Origin: Flavonifractor sp. An92
Lineage (GTDB): Bacteria; Bacillota; Clostridia; Oscillospirales; Oscillospiraceae
Assembly: GCF_002159175.1 (NCBI RefSeq)
Contig: NZ_NFGZ01000009.1
Span: 1-64,000, forward strand
Direction of reading: 5' to 3'
DNA length: 64,000 bases
Below the pieces are notes generated by a model that was not told the origin of the DNA, ran no database searches, and saw nothing but the letters and a program-made list of their open reading frames with translations. Numbering within the stretch: the stretch's first letter is position 1; each line of letters opens with the position of its first letter. Of this stretch, positions 1 through 8,619 are shown in pieces. Both the position numbers and the translations under genes were made by a program.

Positions 1-448
1 TACAACCGGAGTAATCATTGGAGGTCGCCATAGCGTAATAATCGCCGATCGCCGCATACACAACATACTCAGTCCCGGCCTCCAGATCGCTCACCGTCTT
101 CGTCGCTTCCGTCTGTGCCGTAAAGGTCGGCGGCCCTGCCAAAAACTCCGGGATGCTCGCTGCCATCATGGTAGTGCTGTCAGTAATATCCCCGAAAGAG
201 GTAATGAGCGCCTGTGCGCTGTCAAAGCCTTGCTCGCTCTTCTTCAGCACCTTATAAAAACCGATCTGGTTCGTTCCGTAATCCTTATTGTTTTTAATAT
301 GGATCGTCGCGCCGGTCTCGGTCGTTTCCGTCACCGTCACTTCGATTAAGGGTGTAGTATTCTCTGCCGCTTTAGCTTGGAACGGTGCAACTGACAGCAG
401 CATCGCCACACTTAAACAAATTGAGATAACCCTCTCACGTAGTCTCAT
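1..448 (-). CDS. Secreted protein, N-terminal part (runs off the window)
   Basis: Only the first 149 codons are in the window; the gene continues past the left edge. The product starts with a Sec signal peptide: MRLRER, a hydrophobic core at about residues 7-22, and an A-K-A-A cleavage region near residue 27. The visible mature part looks beta-rich and ends in a stretch (VSDLEAGTEYVVYAA) typical of fibronectin-III-like folds. It lies just downstream of the NEAT-like secreted protein at 529-1059, with a terminator between them, so the two may form one iron-regulated surface unit with partial read-through. I do not recognise a specific family from this fragment. Confidence 0.7.
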   Translation of the reverse strand, partial: MRLRERVISICLSVAMLLSVAPFQAKAAENTTPLIEVTVTETTETGATIHIKNNKDYGTNQIGFYKVLKKSEQGFDSAQALITSFGDITDSTTMMAASIPEFLAGPPTFTAQTEATKTVSDLEAGTEYVVYAAIGDYYAMATSNDYSGC

Positions 449-481
449 ACCAGTTCATTTTCCGCCTTTCCAAAAATAAAC

Positions 482-522
482 GCAGGCAGAGAGTGGGTAT
501 TGTTCACCGACTCTCTGCCTGC
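482..522 (-). terminator. Rho-independent terminator after the NEAT-like gene
   Basis: A 13-bp perfect inverted repeat (GCAGGCAGAGAGT and its complement) with a 15-nt loop. Read on the minus strand it is followed by a T-rich run. It separates the 529-1059 gene from the next secreted protein. Confidence 0.8.
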
Positions 523-528
523 ATTGCT

Positions 529-1059
529 TTACGCCACCTTGGTCAACTGAATGTCAAAGGTCGGATCCATCTGCGATACAAAAGGATACTCCGTGGCACT
601 GTCTGCATAGAACAATTTGAGAGACGCGGTCACTCCGCTAAGTGTCCCGTCGCTGGGCATGGCCGGGAGAGTAATCACCAGATTCGCACTGTCGTAGCGC
701 ACCTGATCACCAACGATGTTCTGCAGAACTGCCGTGCCGCCGGAAACAGTCAGTCCCTGAATAAAGCCATCTGCTGCCCACAAAAAACCCATAGGCTTGT
801 AATCTTCAATCGGCTTGATGGGAATGAGGATCGTAACGGAGCCATCGGCGTTTTCGGAAACGGTTGCATTGCCGTTCACCGCATCCTGAGCCATAGAGGC
901 TGTGGTAGTCCCCTCTTTCAGGAAAGCTACCCTATATTCGCCGGAAACATCAGCGGTTTCCGTAGCACTGGCGCTGACAGCCAGGGCGCAGATCAGGCAC
1001 ATGGCCATCACCAGGGCGCCCAGCTTCTTGAAAATGCTGTTGTTCTTGGTAGCAGTCAT
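529..1059 (-). CDS. Secreted NEAT-like (haem/iron-binding type) protein
   Basis: A 176-residue exported protein. The start at 1059 is chosen because AAAGGAG lies 9 nt upstream; the longer frame to 1134 lacks a ribosome site. Signal peptide about residues 1-30 (MTATKNN, hydrophobic stretch, ASA-T cleavage). The mature part has the layout of a NEAT domain: G-E-Y-R-V-A-F-L-K, then T-T-A-S-M-A-Q-D-A-V followed by a D-G-S-V-T-I strand, and a C-terminal beta strand with Y-P. NEAT domains bind haem at Gram-positive surfaces. No sortase motif or Cys anchor is visible, so it may be released like a haemophore. Two GGTTAG-N6-CTAACC operators upstream (1226, 1393) support iron control. The NEAT call is by pattern only. 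Confidence 0.55.
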   Translation of the reverse strand: MTATKNNSIFKKLGALVMAMCLICALAVSASATETADVSGEYRVAFLKEGTTTASMAQDAVNGNATVSENADGSVTILIPIKPIEDYKPMGFLWAADGFIQGLTVSGGTAVLQNIVGDQVRYDSANLVITLPAMPSDGTLSGVTASLKLFYADSATEYPFVSQMDPTFDIQLTKVA

Positions 1060-1225
1060 AAAAATACTCCTTTCGCTTTGCCGCCATGGATGGCGGCATG
1101 TAATAAGGTGAATATGAACGACCTTCCGTCTCAAGAGAAACGAATGGTGTCTTAAACCTCCCGCCGGCCGATCGAGAGGATTAGACCGAAGTCAAACAGA
1201 GAATCAGGTGTCAATATTTGTCGAA

Positions 1226-1243
1226 GGTTAGCTGTCGCTAACC
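1226..1243. promoter_or_regulatory. DtxR-type operator, perfect copy
   Basis: GGTTAG CTGTCG CTAACC: perfect 6-bp half-sites, spacer 6. It lies about 167 bp upstream of the start of the minus-strand NEAT-like gene, the only nearby gene it could control. Confidence 0.75.
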
Positions 1244-1392
1244 TCTATTCTTAAAAAAAGCTTCCAATGCTTTTTGATTGGAAGAAATATTAGTGGTCTG
1301 TAATGATAATATAATGTTGTTCACAGAATGTCAATATATTTTTATAATTTATTTTTCTGCCGTTAGAATCGTGCAACCCTTGCACCCCCAAT

Positions 1393-1410
1393 GGTTAGCA
1401 AATACTAACC
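1393..1410. promoter_or_regulatory. DtxR-type operator, perfect copy
   Basis: GGTTAG CAAATA CTAACC. Second operator in the long leader between the regulator at 1547 (whose 3' end faces it) and the NEAT-like gene. The roughly 480 bp between 1060 and 1546 hold no other gene. Confidence 0.7.
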
Positions 1411-1511
1411 TTTATTCAAATTAAAAACTCCCGCTTACTATTAGAGGGAATCATTTCCATTGATTATACCTGCATATAAAGCAAAATTCAAGATGCAGAA
1501 ATGTAAAAAAC

Positions 1512-1541
1512 AAAAAGCCAGCCGCATTAGGTTGGCTTTTT
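1512..1541 (-). terminator. Terminator of the extended DtxR-family gene
   Basis: AAAAAGCCAGCC paired with GGTTGGCTTTTT, 6-nt loop, immediately after the stop of the minus-strand gene; T-run on that strand. Confidence 0.75.
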
Positions 1542-1546
1542 GCGCT

Positions 1547-2428
1547 TTACGCTTCATGATGATCGGCCTGCAGAGCAGCAGACCAAAGTTTATAGTTCTG
1601 TCCAAGGATCCGCAAAATCTGATCGATCCCACCCATTGCATCTGCGAGGGTTTTGAGCTTATTCAGTCTTCTCACTCCGCCCAAGTCCTCGCAAAGAGCA
1701 AAGAGTGCGGCCATCCCATCCTCGCCACCATTCCGGTCTGTCATTTTCTTAATCCGGGAGAACGACAGCAGGTCAGCACGCACCTTATCAATGCCGCCGG
1801 ATTCCTCCAAGAATACCAAAGTCTCTTCCAGTTGATCATCACCACCCGCTCGGGCGGACAACTCTCCTTTGCGGCGGATCCCCTCAGCACCGCCGTATTG
1901 GTCAATAATGCTGATCAGGTTTCCGCTAATCGTCTGATTATTTCCCTGTCCAAAGGCGCGTGCCATGGCATTCATCACATCTACCGCATTGGCATCACAG
2001 CCCCGGATTCGGGCAGCCATTTCAACGTGATGCTGAATAGCCTCCATTGTCTTGTCTGTGATACTGTGTTCCCAATGGCAGGCCTCTTCGTCAGCCTCCT
2101 CTTTTGGGACACCCAGACAAGTCAACCATCGCTGGATCTGTTGATGCTTCTCCAGGATCTGGCTCGCCAGCTTTTCCCCTTCAGGCGTTAGCACCAAAGT
2201 CTGCTTATTGGACTTCCGTCCGCCCCGGCGCTCCAGCGGCTGGATGTAACCGGCATCCGCAAGGCGGTAGGCGGAGTAATATGCCGTCGTCAAAGCAACG
2301 CCCAGGGCCTCAGCCAAGTCGCTTACATAAGCACGGCCTTTATCAATATGAATCATTAGGATGGCTTTCAGACAGTTTTCATCTGCCTGTCTGCTGGCAT
2401 CCATGCGAGCGTTACCTACAATGGCCAT
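1547..2428 (-). CDS. DtxR/MntR-family regulator with long C-terminal extension
   Basis: About 293 residues. Residues 17-75 form a winged helix. Residues 90-130 carry the DtxR-family metal and dimer signature, with H95 and the A-C-x-W-E-H motif (C117, E120, H121). The Cys matches the DtxR iron type rather than the MntR manganese type. Residues 135-293 are an extra helical region with repeated G-G-x-x-x-I/L-R/K pieces, not the SH3-like or FeoA-like domain usual in the family. The start at 2428 has GGAGG 11 nt upstream; the frame reaches a TTG at 2503, but that TTG is the -35 box. Likely one of three metal sensors in the window; its target is inferred, not shown. Confidence 0.75.
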   Translation of the reverse strand: MAIVGNARMDASRQADENCLKAILMIHIDKGRAYVSDLAEALGVALTTAYYSAYRLADAGYIQPLERRGGRKSNKQTLVLTPEGEKLASQILEKHQQIQRWLTCLGVPKEEADEEACHWEHSITDKTMEAIQHHVEMAARIRGCDANAVDVMNAMARAFGQGNNQTISGNLISIIDQYGGAEGIRRKGELSARAGGDDQLEETLVFLEESGGIDKVRADLLSFSRIKKMTDRNGGEDGMAALFALCEDLGGVRRLNKLKTLADAMGGIDQILRILGQNYKLWSAALQADHHEA

Positions 2429-2474
2429 AGATTGGAAATCCTCCATTTTATATTGTGCGAATGTGGTTTTATAT

Positions 2475-2503
2475 ATTTTATCTGTAAGCTGCGCTTTTGT
2501 CAA
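2475..2503 (-). promoter_or_regulatory. SigmaA-type promoter of the regulator gene
   Basis: On the minus strand: TTGACA (2498-2503), 17-bp spacer, TAAAAT (2475-2480), followed by the gene start at 2428. Confidence 0.7.
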
Positions 2504-2792
2504 ATAGACGAATTATTAGAGGGTTTATTCTCCCTTTTTGATTCATCTGTTGACCTATGATTTCTCAGGATCCCCTTTTTTCAGGAGGTGAGGATGCCCA
2601 GAGCAGCAGAATTGCTGTAGAGTAGCGATTTGCGAAAGGCGGAAATTGCAGCGAGCGTAAGTAGGCTACGAAAATCAAAGCAAATTTACGGCGGTCTTTG
2701 TCCGGCACTTCGGCTGCCCACTGCTGGGGTATTCATCGCAGGGCGCGGCTTTCGTTACCTGATGGCAATTAACGCAGACTTTCAGCCCAGAA

Positions 2793-2832
2793 AGAAGCCC
2801 ACAGTTCTTTTTATCCGGAACTGTGGGCTTCT
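2793..2832 (-). terminator. Terminator of the ABC exporter-fold operon
   Basis: 15-bp perfect inverted repeat (AGAAGCCCACAGTTC) with T-rich flanks on both strands, just past the stop at 2855. The 2504-2792 stretch holds no recognisable gene: a good ribosome site (AGGAGGTGAGG) opens only an 8-codon frame, probably debris. Confidence 0.75.
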
Positions 2833-2854
2833 CTCATTTCTATTGTACAAAGAA

Positions 2855-4609
2855 TTATGGCCTTGCCCCACTCAACTGCCACTGGGCGCTTTCGGTCTGG
2901 AGCTCTACCATATGCCGGAACAGTCCGCCTTCCGCCATCAGCTCCTGCGGGGAACCCTGCTGCTCCACGCGGCCATCTTTCAGCACGACGATATGATCCG
3001 CCCCGGCCACAGTGCGCATCCGGTGGGCAATGACCAGCACCGTCTTGCCGGTCAGCAGCCGGGAGAGCGCCCCCTGCACCTTGGTCTCGTTTTCCACATC
3101 CAGGGAGGCAGTGGCCTCATCCAGCAATACGATGGGAGCGTCCTTGAGCAGCGCACGTGCAATGGAGATGCGCTGCCGCTCGCCGCCGGAGAGTTTGGCG
3201 CCGTTTTCTCCGATGGGCGTTTGGTAGCCCTGGGGTAGTTTGCTGACAAACTCCTCGCAGTTGGCGGCTTTGGCCGCGGCCATCACCTCTGCGTCGGAGG
3301 CACCTCGCCTGCCCAGGCGGATATTCTCCATCACCGTGTCGTCAAACAGCACCACATCCTGAAAAACCATGGAGTAATCTGTCAGCAGCACCTCTGGATC
3401 CACGGTAGAAATATCCACCCCACCCACTTTGATAGCGCCCCCGGTGACATCCCACAGGCGGGCAGCCAGCCGGGCGCATGTGCTTTTGCCGGAGCCGGAG
3501 GGGCCCACCAGCGCGGTGATCTCGCCTTCCTTTGCAGTAAAGCTGACATCGTGCAGGACGGCCTTTTTGTCATAGGCAAACTCCACATGGTCAAATACGA
3601 TGTCGTGTCCCTTGGGATGAAAGGTTTCCGCCCCTTCGGCAATCGGGGTGTCAAACAGAGCATTCATCCGGTCTGCCGACACCTGGGAGACAAACAGCTC
3701 GGCAATCAGCGCAAGGCTCTGATCGAAGGGGGCATAGATCCGGGTAATGACCATAAGGAACAAGAACAGCAGCATGAAATCGATCTGTCCGGACAAAATT
3801 AGCCCCGCGCCCGTAAGGATCGTGGTCGCCACGCCCAACCGCATGATAACGCTGGCCCCGTTGACGAACAGGCCGGTGACCAGCTCGCCGCGGATCATGA
3901 TCCGTTCATGGTCGTCGATCTTCTGGTACAGCCCGGCAAGGTACCGCTCCTCCTGATTGGTGGCACGGATCTCCCGCACATTTTCCAGCGCCTCCTGCAT
4001 CCCATCCGAAACCCGCACGGCGGCGTGCTTGGTCTGCTCGGCCTGGCGTTCGGTGAGCTTCCGGCTTCCAAACAGCAGGCCAAACGCTACCGGCACTCCC
4101 CAAAGACAGGCAATAGTCAGCCGCCAGTCATACCAGAGCAGGCAGACTGCGATCACGGCGGTGGAAATGTAGGAGCCGTACAAGTAGCCCAGCACATGGC
4201 TCCAGACATGTTCCATGCGGTTGACATCGCCCATCAGGGTCTCCGTCAGGTCGGCCAGATCCCGCTTGCCAAAAAATCCAAGGGGCAGCTTGCGCAGCCG
4301 TTCCGCCAGCCGCAGCCGGGTGGTTTTCACCTCGCCGTACACAAGGCCATAGGTGGCTTTGTACTGCTGGAGATGGGTGAGAAAGGAAAGAAGCGCAAAC
4401 ACTAAAAGTCCGGCCAGTACAGGCAGGGAGTCGGTCAGGGACACACCGTCGGTCAGAGACGCCATCAGGCCGGACATCACAAGGTACAGGATGCTGACTC
4501 CGCCCATGACCACCAGATTGACGACCACCGTCCAGAAGGTGCCCTTTTTGGTGTTCTGTACACCCTGATCCGTCAGGGCATATTTCCGTTGAAATTTTGC
4601 TCCGAACAT
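2855..4609 (-). CDS. ABC transporter permease-ATPase, second half of a heterodimer
   Basis: 584 residues: six transmembrane helices (about residues 25-310) fused to an ABC ATPase with Walker A GPSGSGKST, signature LSGGERQR and Walker B PIVLLDEATASLD. The ATG directly follows the stop of the partner gene at 4610, so the two are translationally linked half-transporters. The fold is the type IV exporter fold, but TetR-linked, iron-box-controlled pairs of this kind resemble the siderophore importers IrtAB and YbtPQ. The GGTTAG-N6-CTAACC operator upstream of the pair favours a metallophore role over drug efflux. Substrate not determinable. Confidence 0.8.
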   Translation of the reverse strand: MFGAKFQRKYALTDQGVQNTKKGTFWTVVVNLVVMGGVSILYLVMSGLMASLTDGVSLTDSLPVLAGLLVFALLSFLTHLQQYKATYGLVYGEVKTTRLRLAERLRKLPLGFFGKRDLADLTETLMGDVNRMEHVWSHVLGYLYGSYISTAVIAVCLLWYDWRLTIACLWGVPVAFGLLFGSRKLTERQAEQTKHAAVRVSDGMQEALENVREIRATNQEERYLAGLYQKIDDHERIMIRGELVTGLFVNGASVIMRLGVATTILTGAGLILSGQIDFMLLFLFLMVITRIYAPFDQSLALIAELFVSQVSADRMNALFDTPIAEGAETFHPKGHDIVFDHVEFAYDKKAVLHDVSFTAKEGEITALVGPSGSGKSTCARLAARLWDVTGGAIKVGGVDISTVDPEVLLTDYSMVFQDVVLFDDTVMENIRLGRRGASDAEVMAAAKAANCEEFVSKLPQGYQTPIGENGAKLSGGERQRISIARALLKDAPIVLLDEATASLDVENETKVQGALSRLLTGKTVLVIAHRMRTVAGADHIVVLKDGRVEQQGSPQELMAEGGLFRHMVELQTESAQWQLSGARP

Positions 4610-6412
4610 TTATTTCCCCTCCTTGCCGCTTTCCATTTTCCACTGGATCGCCCGATTGTAGTCGGCCCACATCCGGGTGTACAATCCGCCTGCCGCAATC
4701 AGCTCCCCGTGGGTACCCTGCTCTGTCACCCGGCCACCCTCCAGCACCAGAATCTTATCCGCACCCACCACCGTGGAGAGCCGGTGGGCAATCATGATGA
4801 CCGTACGATTCTTTGTCAGCCGTGCGAAGGCTTTCTGAATCAGCGCCTCATTTTCCGGATCAGCGAAAGCGGTGGCTTCATCCAGCACCACGATGGGGGC
4901 ATCTTTCAAAATGGCCCGTGCCAGCGCGATGCGCTGTGCCTCGCCGCCGGAAAGATAAGTCCCCTCGGTTCCGATCACAGTATCCAGTCCCTGGGGCAGC
5001 TTTTCCAGAATGTCGCCGCACTGTGCGGCTTCCAGGGCAGCCAGCACCTGCTCACGGCTGGCGTCGGGGCGGGAAGCCCGAACATTTTCCAGAATGCTGG
5101 CCTTGAACAGACGGTTGTTCTGAAACACAAAAGCGACCTGATCCATCAACACATGGGGGTCGATCTGACGTACATCCACGCCGCCCACTTCGACAGTGCC
5201 GGTGTCTGCGTCCCAGAACCGGGGAATCAGACTGGCGGCTGTGGTCTTGCCCCCGCCTGAAGGCCCTACCAGCGCCACTGTCTGTCCGGGCTCGGCAGTG
5301 AAGGAGACATGGGACAGGGCGGGAGACTGCGCGCCGTTGTAGGTAAAGCTCACATCCCAGAATACCACCCGGTTGTCCCTGGGGGACTGTGGATGATCCG
5401 GCACCGCCAGCATCGGCGCGTCCATGACTGGCTGGAAACGGCCCAGAGCGGTGTCGGCCAGCATCATACCGGAAGCCGCAAACATGATTTTGGCCAGTGC
5501 GGTGGAAATGATGGCGGAGAATACAGCGTAGAAGGCGAAATTTGTGACAAACCCCGCAAAATCACCGGAAGCCAGCGCGCCGGGAGCCAGGAACAGCACC
5601 ACCGGCACCAAAAACAGAAAGGCGCCCTCAGTAAAGGTCAGGTTGATGGACTGCGGTACGCGGCACACATCACCTTGATAGTGCTCCGCCTTGGTGCTGT
5701 AGTCCTCAATGGCCTGCTGGAATGCCTTGAAAGAGTACACAGTCTGCTGGAAGATCTTGACCACCGGGATACCGCGCACATATTCTGTGCCGGATTTGGT
5801 CATACGATCCTGGGCCGCCTGGTATTCCGCCATCAGCCCGGCGTTCTTGCCGCCCATCATGCTGAACATGGCAAGGATGGAGATCACCGCCGCCAGCAGG
5901 CAGGCCGCGCCCATACGCCAGTCAAATACAAACATCAGCACCAGCATGGCGAGAAACAGGGTGATCGTACCCACGATGTCCGCCAGATTGTGGGCCAGCA
6001 ACGTTTCTGTATCGGCGGCCGCTGCATCCAGCCGGCTGCGGATCAAACCGGAGGCATTGGCGTCAAAATAGCCCAACGGCGCCTGCATCACATGTGCCAT
6101 GCCCTGTTTGCGAATGTTGGACGCCGTGCGGAACGCCGCCAGATGGGTGCACATCAGACCCAGGAAGTAGATGAGGATGCCGCCCACCGCGAAAGCGAAG
6201 GCGATCCAGCCGTAGTCCGTCACGCTCCGGGCCTGCGTCCAGTCCGGCGCCACAGCGATCAGATCCCGTGCTGCCAGCCAGATGCAGAGGTACGGGATCA
6301 TGCTACACACCATGGACACCGCCGACAGCCCCAACCCCAGAAAGGTGAGCCGCCGGTGGCTGCCTGCATATCCCAGCAGGACGGTCAGAGCGTTTTGCTT
6401 CTTTTGCTTCAC
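4610..6412 (-). CDS. ABC transporter permease-ATPase, first half of a heterodimer
   Basis: 600 residues with a GTG start preceded by AAAGGAGG. N-terminal membrane domain (about residues 15-320), then an ATPase with Walker A GPSGGGKTT, signature LSGGEAQR and Walker B IVVLDEATAF. The D-loop region reads A-F-A-D-P-E-N-E instead of S-x-L-D, so this half may carry the non-consensus site of an asymmetric heterodimer; that sequence is also familiar from IrtA/YbtP-like siderophore transporters. A metal operator (6431-6448) lies just upstream, and the TetR gene upstream is co-directional. Confidence 0.8.
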   Translation of the reverse strand: MKQKKQNALTVLLGYAGSHRRLTFLGLGLSAVSMVCSMIPYLCIWLAARDLIAVAPDWTQARSVTDYGWIAFAFAVGGILIYFLGLMCTHLAAFRTASNIRKQGMAHVMQAPLGYFDANASGLIRSRLDAAAADTETLLAHNLADIVGTITLFLAMLVLMFVFDWRMGAACLLAAVISILAMFSMMGGKNAGLMAEYQAAQDRMTKSGTEYVRGIPVVKIFQQTVYSFKAFQQAIEDYSTKAEHYQGDVCRVPQSINLTFTEGAFLFLVPVVLFLAPGALASGDFAGFVTNFAFYAVFSAIISTALAKIMFAASGMMLADTALGRFQPVMDAPMLAVPDHPQSPRDNRVVFWDVSFTYNGAQSPALSHVSFTAEPGQTVALVGPSGGGKTTAASLIPRFWDADTGTVEVGGVDVRQIDPHVLMDQVAFVFQNNRLFKASILENVRASRPDASREQVLAALEAAQCGDILEKLPQGLDTVIGTEGTYLSGGEAQRIALARAILKDAPIVVLDEATAFADPENEALIQKAFARLTKNRTVIMIAHRLSTVVGADKILVLEGGRVTEQGTHGELIAAGGLYTRMWADYNRAIQWKMESGKEGK

Positions 6413-6430
6413 AAATATTCCTCCTTTTCA

Positions 6431-6448
6431 GGTTAGTTATTGCTAACC
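6431..6448. promoter_or_regulatory. DtxR-type operator before the ABC pair
   Basis: GGTTAG TTATTG CTAACC, perfect half-sites, 18 bp upstream of the GTG start and only about 10 bp from the Shine-Dalgarno. Confidence 0.8.
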
Positions 6449-6502
6449 ATTGGTGTAAAAAGAAAGGGGAGCAGCCCCTATCTTACTGAAAAATGGTGCG
6501 GC

Positions 6503-7123
6503 TCATGACTGGCCGATCAGCTTCAGCCATCCAGCGGTGTAAAAATCCCGCAGCTGGTCCACATACCGCACGGCCTGCTCCTTTGGCATATCGTGGACGA
6601 CGATCTCGAAGATGCCGTTGAACATCCCGCTGGCGATGATGTGACACAGCTGTGCATCCAGCTGGGGGCATTCATGCCCCAGACGGTGCAGAACCTCCAG
6701 GTATTGGAGGGTGTATTCCACTTCGACCTCCACCATGTTGTGGACGAAATGCTCATAGCTGGTGCCCTCAGCCTTGCACAGCAGCAGCTTCACCTGCTCC
6801 CGGTGGTCACAGATGTAGTCCACCATCCAATGCACACATTGACTGGACTCCAGCCCCATGTGTTCCGGCTGTTCCAGCTCTGGCAGCTCGGCAAAGGAGG
6901 TCTGGGCCTCCATGAATCGGCCCATCAGTGCAGCGGCATGGGGCTCCACAATGGATGCAAAGAGCGCCTCTTTGCTGGAGAAATAGCCGTAAAATGCGCC
7001 GGTGGTGACACCAGCCTGCTTCACAATCTGCCGCAGAGAGGCACCCTGAAAGCCTTTCTCCGAGAATTCCTCTATGGCAGCCCGCTGGATTTTTTCCAGC
7101 GTGGCGGTAGACTTTTCTTCCAT
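6503..7123 (-). CDS. TetR/AcrR-family transcriptional regulator
   Basis: 206 residues. N-terminal HTH at about residues 8-55 with the TetR signature (I-E-E-F-S-E-K-G-F ... T-T-G-A-F-Y-G-Y-F-S-S-K-E-A-L-F). The C-terminal helical ligand domain is unspecific. Start at 7123 has GGAGGGAG upstream. It precedes the ABC pair on the same strand, and a TATAACAGTG dyad lies directly before its own start, suggesting autoregulation and joint control of the transporter with the metal operator. Confidence 0.85.
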   Translation of the reverse strand: MEEKSTATLEKIQRAAIEEFSEKGFQGASLRQIVKQAGVTTGAFYGYFSSKEALFASIVEPHAAALMGRFMEAQTSFAELPELEQPEHMGLESSQCVHWMVDYICDHREQVKLLLCKAEGTSYEHFVHNMVEVEVEYTLQYLEVLHRLGHECPQLDAQLCHIIASGMFNGIFEIVVHDMPKEQAVRYVDQLRDFYTAGWLKLIGQS

Positions 7124-7136
7124 GTGTCTCCCTCCA

Positions 7137-7164
7137 TATAACAGTGCTATATAACACTGTTATA
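7137..7164. promoter_or_regulatory. Putative TetR operator
   Basis: Perfect 10-bp inverted repeat TATAACAGTG / CACTGTTATA separated by 8 bp, starting 14 bp upstream of the TetR ATG; geometry typical of TetR-family operators. Confidence 0.65.
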
Positions 7165-7220
7165 ATAAGATAAGTAGCGTAGTTTGTCAAGGACCAGTGC
7201 ATGAAGCATTCAATAAAAGA

Positions 7221-7249
7221 GGTTACTGCATAAAAATAATGCAGCAACC
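7221..7249 (-). terminator. Putative terminator of the AraC pseudogene
   Basis: GGTTACTGCAT / ATGCAGCAACC (one G-T pair) with a 7-nt loop. On the minus strand it is followed by a T-rich stretch. Apart from this hairpin, the gap 7165-7409 shows no gene. Confidence 0.5.
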
Positions 7250-7409
7250 CCTTTAGAAAATCTATCGCGTTACTTTTATCTCCTATAGGAAAGTCCCCAA
7301 AACTGTTCATAGATTTTAGTATAGGTAAATACCCCACCTCTGTTGGTAACCGGCTGCAGGAAAAGCGGGTTAGCCCGGAACAAAATGTCCAGAAGTGGTC
7401 GACAAATTA

Positions 7410-8384
7410 TTATGTTCGTCTCATTAAGTGCCTATATTCCTCTGGTAAAAGTCCTGTACTTTTTTGAAATAGACTTGAAAAGTGTCCGGCATGGTTATAC
7501 CCAACAGCTTTAGCTATTTGGTTTATTTATAAATCAGTTTTAAGTAGCATGTATTCTGCCTGTGCGATCCTTTTATTTTGGATATATTCGGTGAGTGTAC
7601 ATCCGCAACATCTCTTAAAGCAATATCGGAGCTTTGACTGGCTCATACAAGCAATTTTTGCTAATTGCTCTATACGCAAGTCAAAAGCAAAGTGATCTGC
7701 AATATAAGATTTTACAGTATCTAAATTTTGTATATCTTCAAAAGACAACTCCCTTTTTACTTGATATGAAGTTTTAGAAACAGTTGTCTTTTCAAGGATA
7801 AGAGAAACAGCGTCAGCAACTTTGCTTTCATAGAATAAATGTGCTGTGGCACCAACTCCTTGAAATGCCTGTATTTGTCTCATCAGGAGTAATAGTTCTG
7901 GAAAATCGGAACTGCCGTCTATATTAAGAAAGGCCGCTCTTGGATCTGGAAACTTATCAGGATATTTTAAGTTTAGGTAATTACAAAAATATCCTGGTAC
8001 GAGCATTAGTTGCATTCCCCGAATTGGAATATCTTTATGATACTTTACACGGAAAATCTGCTGATCAGAAACATGTCCCCTAACACAATTTGCATTTAAT
8101 CTTTTATACGTGGTCAGTTGTTCTGCAGATACTGTATCATAATATGCAATGGACATAAAATCAGGTTGTTTGTACTCTATCACCGTATCTTCTTTGAGCC
8201 GTAAATCCATCACGGCCAGCGCAAACATTCCTTCGCGCTCATAGTACCAATAATACCCTTCCCCTAAATGGGAAGATAATTCATAATACTTCCCTTCTCT
8301 ATTGAGGTTTCCAGGATTATCAGAGGGATAAAATCCCCATTGTGAAAGACAAGGCAACATCAATTCTTTAATCGGATCTGCCAT
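7410..8384 (-). pseudogene. AraC-family regulator interrupted by an in-frame stop
   Basis: Codons 1-285 encode an N-terminal sensing domain and the first HTH (Q-L-A-K-I-A-C-M-S-Q-S-K-L-R-Y-C-F-K). A TAA then ends the frame at 7527. The same frame continues without shift for about 38 more codons with the second AraC HTH (I-N-Q-I-A-K-A-V-G-Y ... H-F-S-S-L-F-Q-K-S-T-G-L ... E-Y-R) to a real stop at 7410. So a single nonsense codon cuts off the second recognition helix. It is divergent from feoA1, whose feoB partner is also broken, which suggests the whole block is decaying. The truncated form is unlikely to bind DNA normally. Confidence 0.8.
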
Positions 8385-8491
8385 CGCTTATTCCTCACTA
8401 TCCCTATTCAACAAATTTATATCACGTTTCAGCAAACTTCCTTCAAAGCTATTGTACAGACTGTTTCAATGCTGTAAAGTAAATTGTTAGA

Positions 8492-8509
8492 AGTTAGCTA
8501 TGTCTAACC
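8492..8509. promoter_or_regulatory. DtxR-type operator before feoA1
   Basis: AGTTAG CTATGT CTAACC (one mismatch in the left half). It lies in the divergent region between the AraC pseudogene and feoA1, 111 bp before feoA1. Confidence 0.7.
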
Positions 8510-8619
8510 ATTGCTTTTATGTATAACAGATTTTACATTTTATTTCAAGTGTTTGTATCAGTCAATCTATCAAAAAGGGCTTTTACATAGGCTTGAAGAA
8601 AGGAAGAAGGGATTAGAAA

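Noticed and set aside
2429-2503. Longer N-terminus of the extended DtxR-type regulator beginning with TTG at 2503
   Set aside because: That TTG is part of a TTGACA-17-TAAAAT promoter; the gene must start downstream.
5309-6436. 375-codon plus-strand frame opposite the ABC transporter
   Set aside because: Antisense shadow of the GTG-started ABC gene, rich in His and Arg, without domain or start signal.
7350-7375. GGTTAG followed by CCCGGAAC
   Set aside because: Only one half-site; no CTAACC at six bases; no gene start nearby to control.
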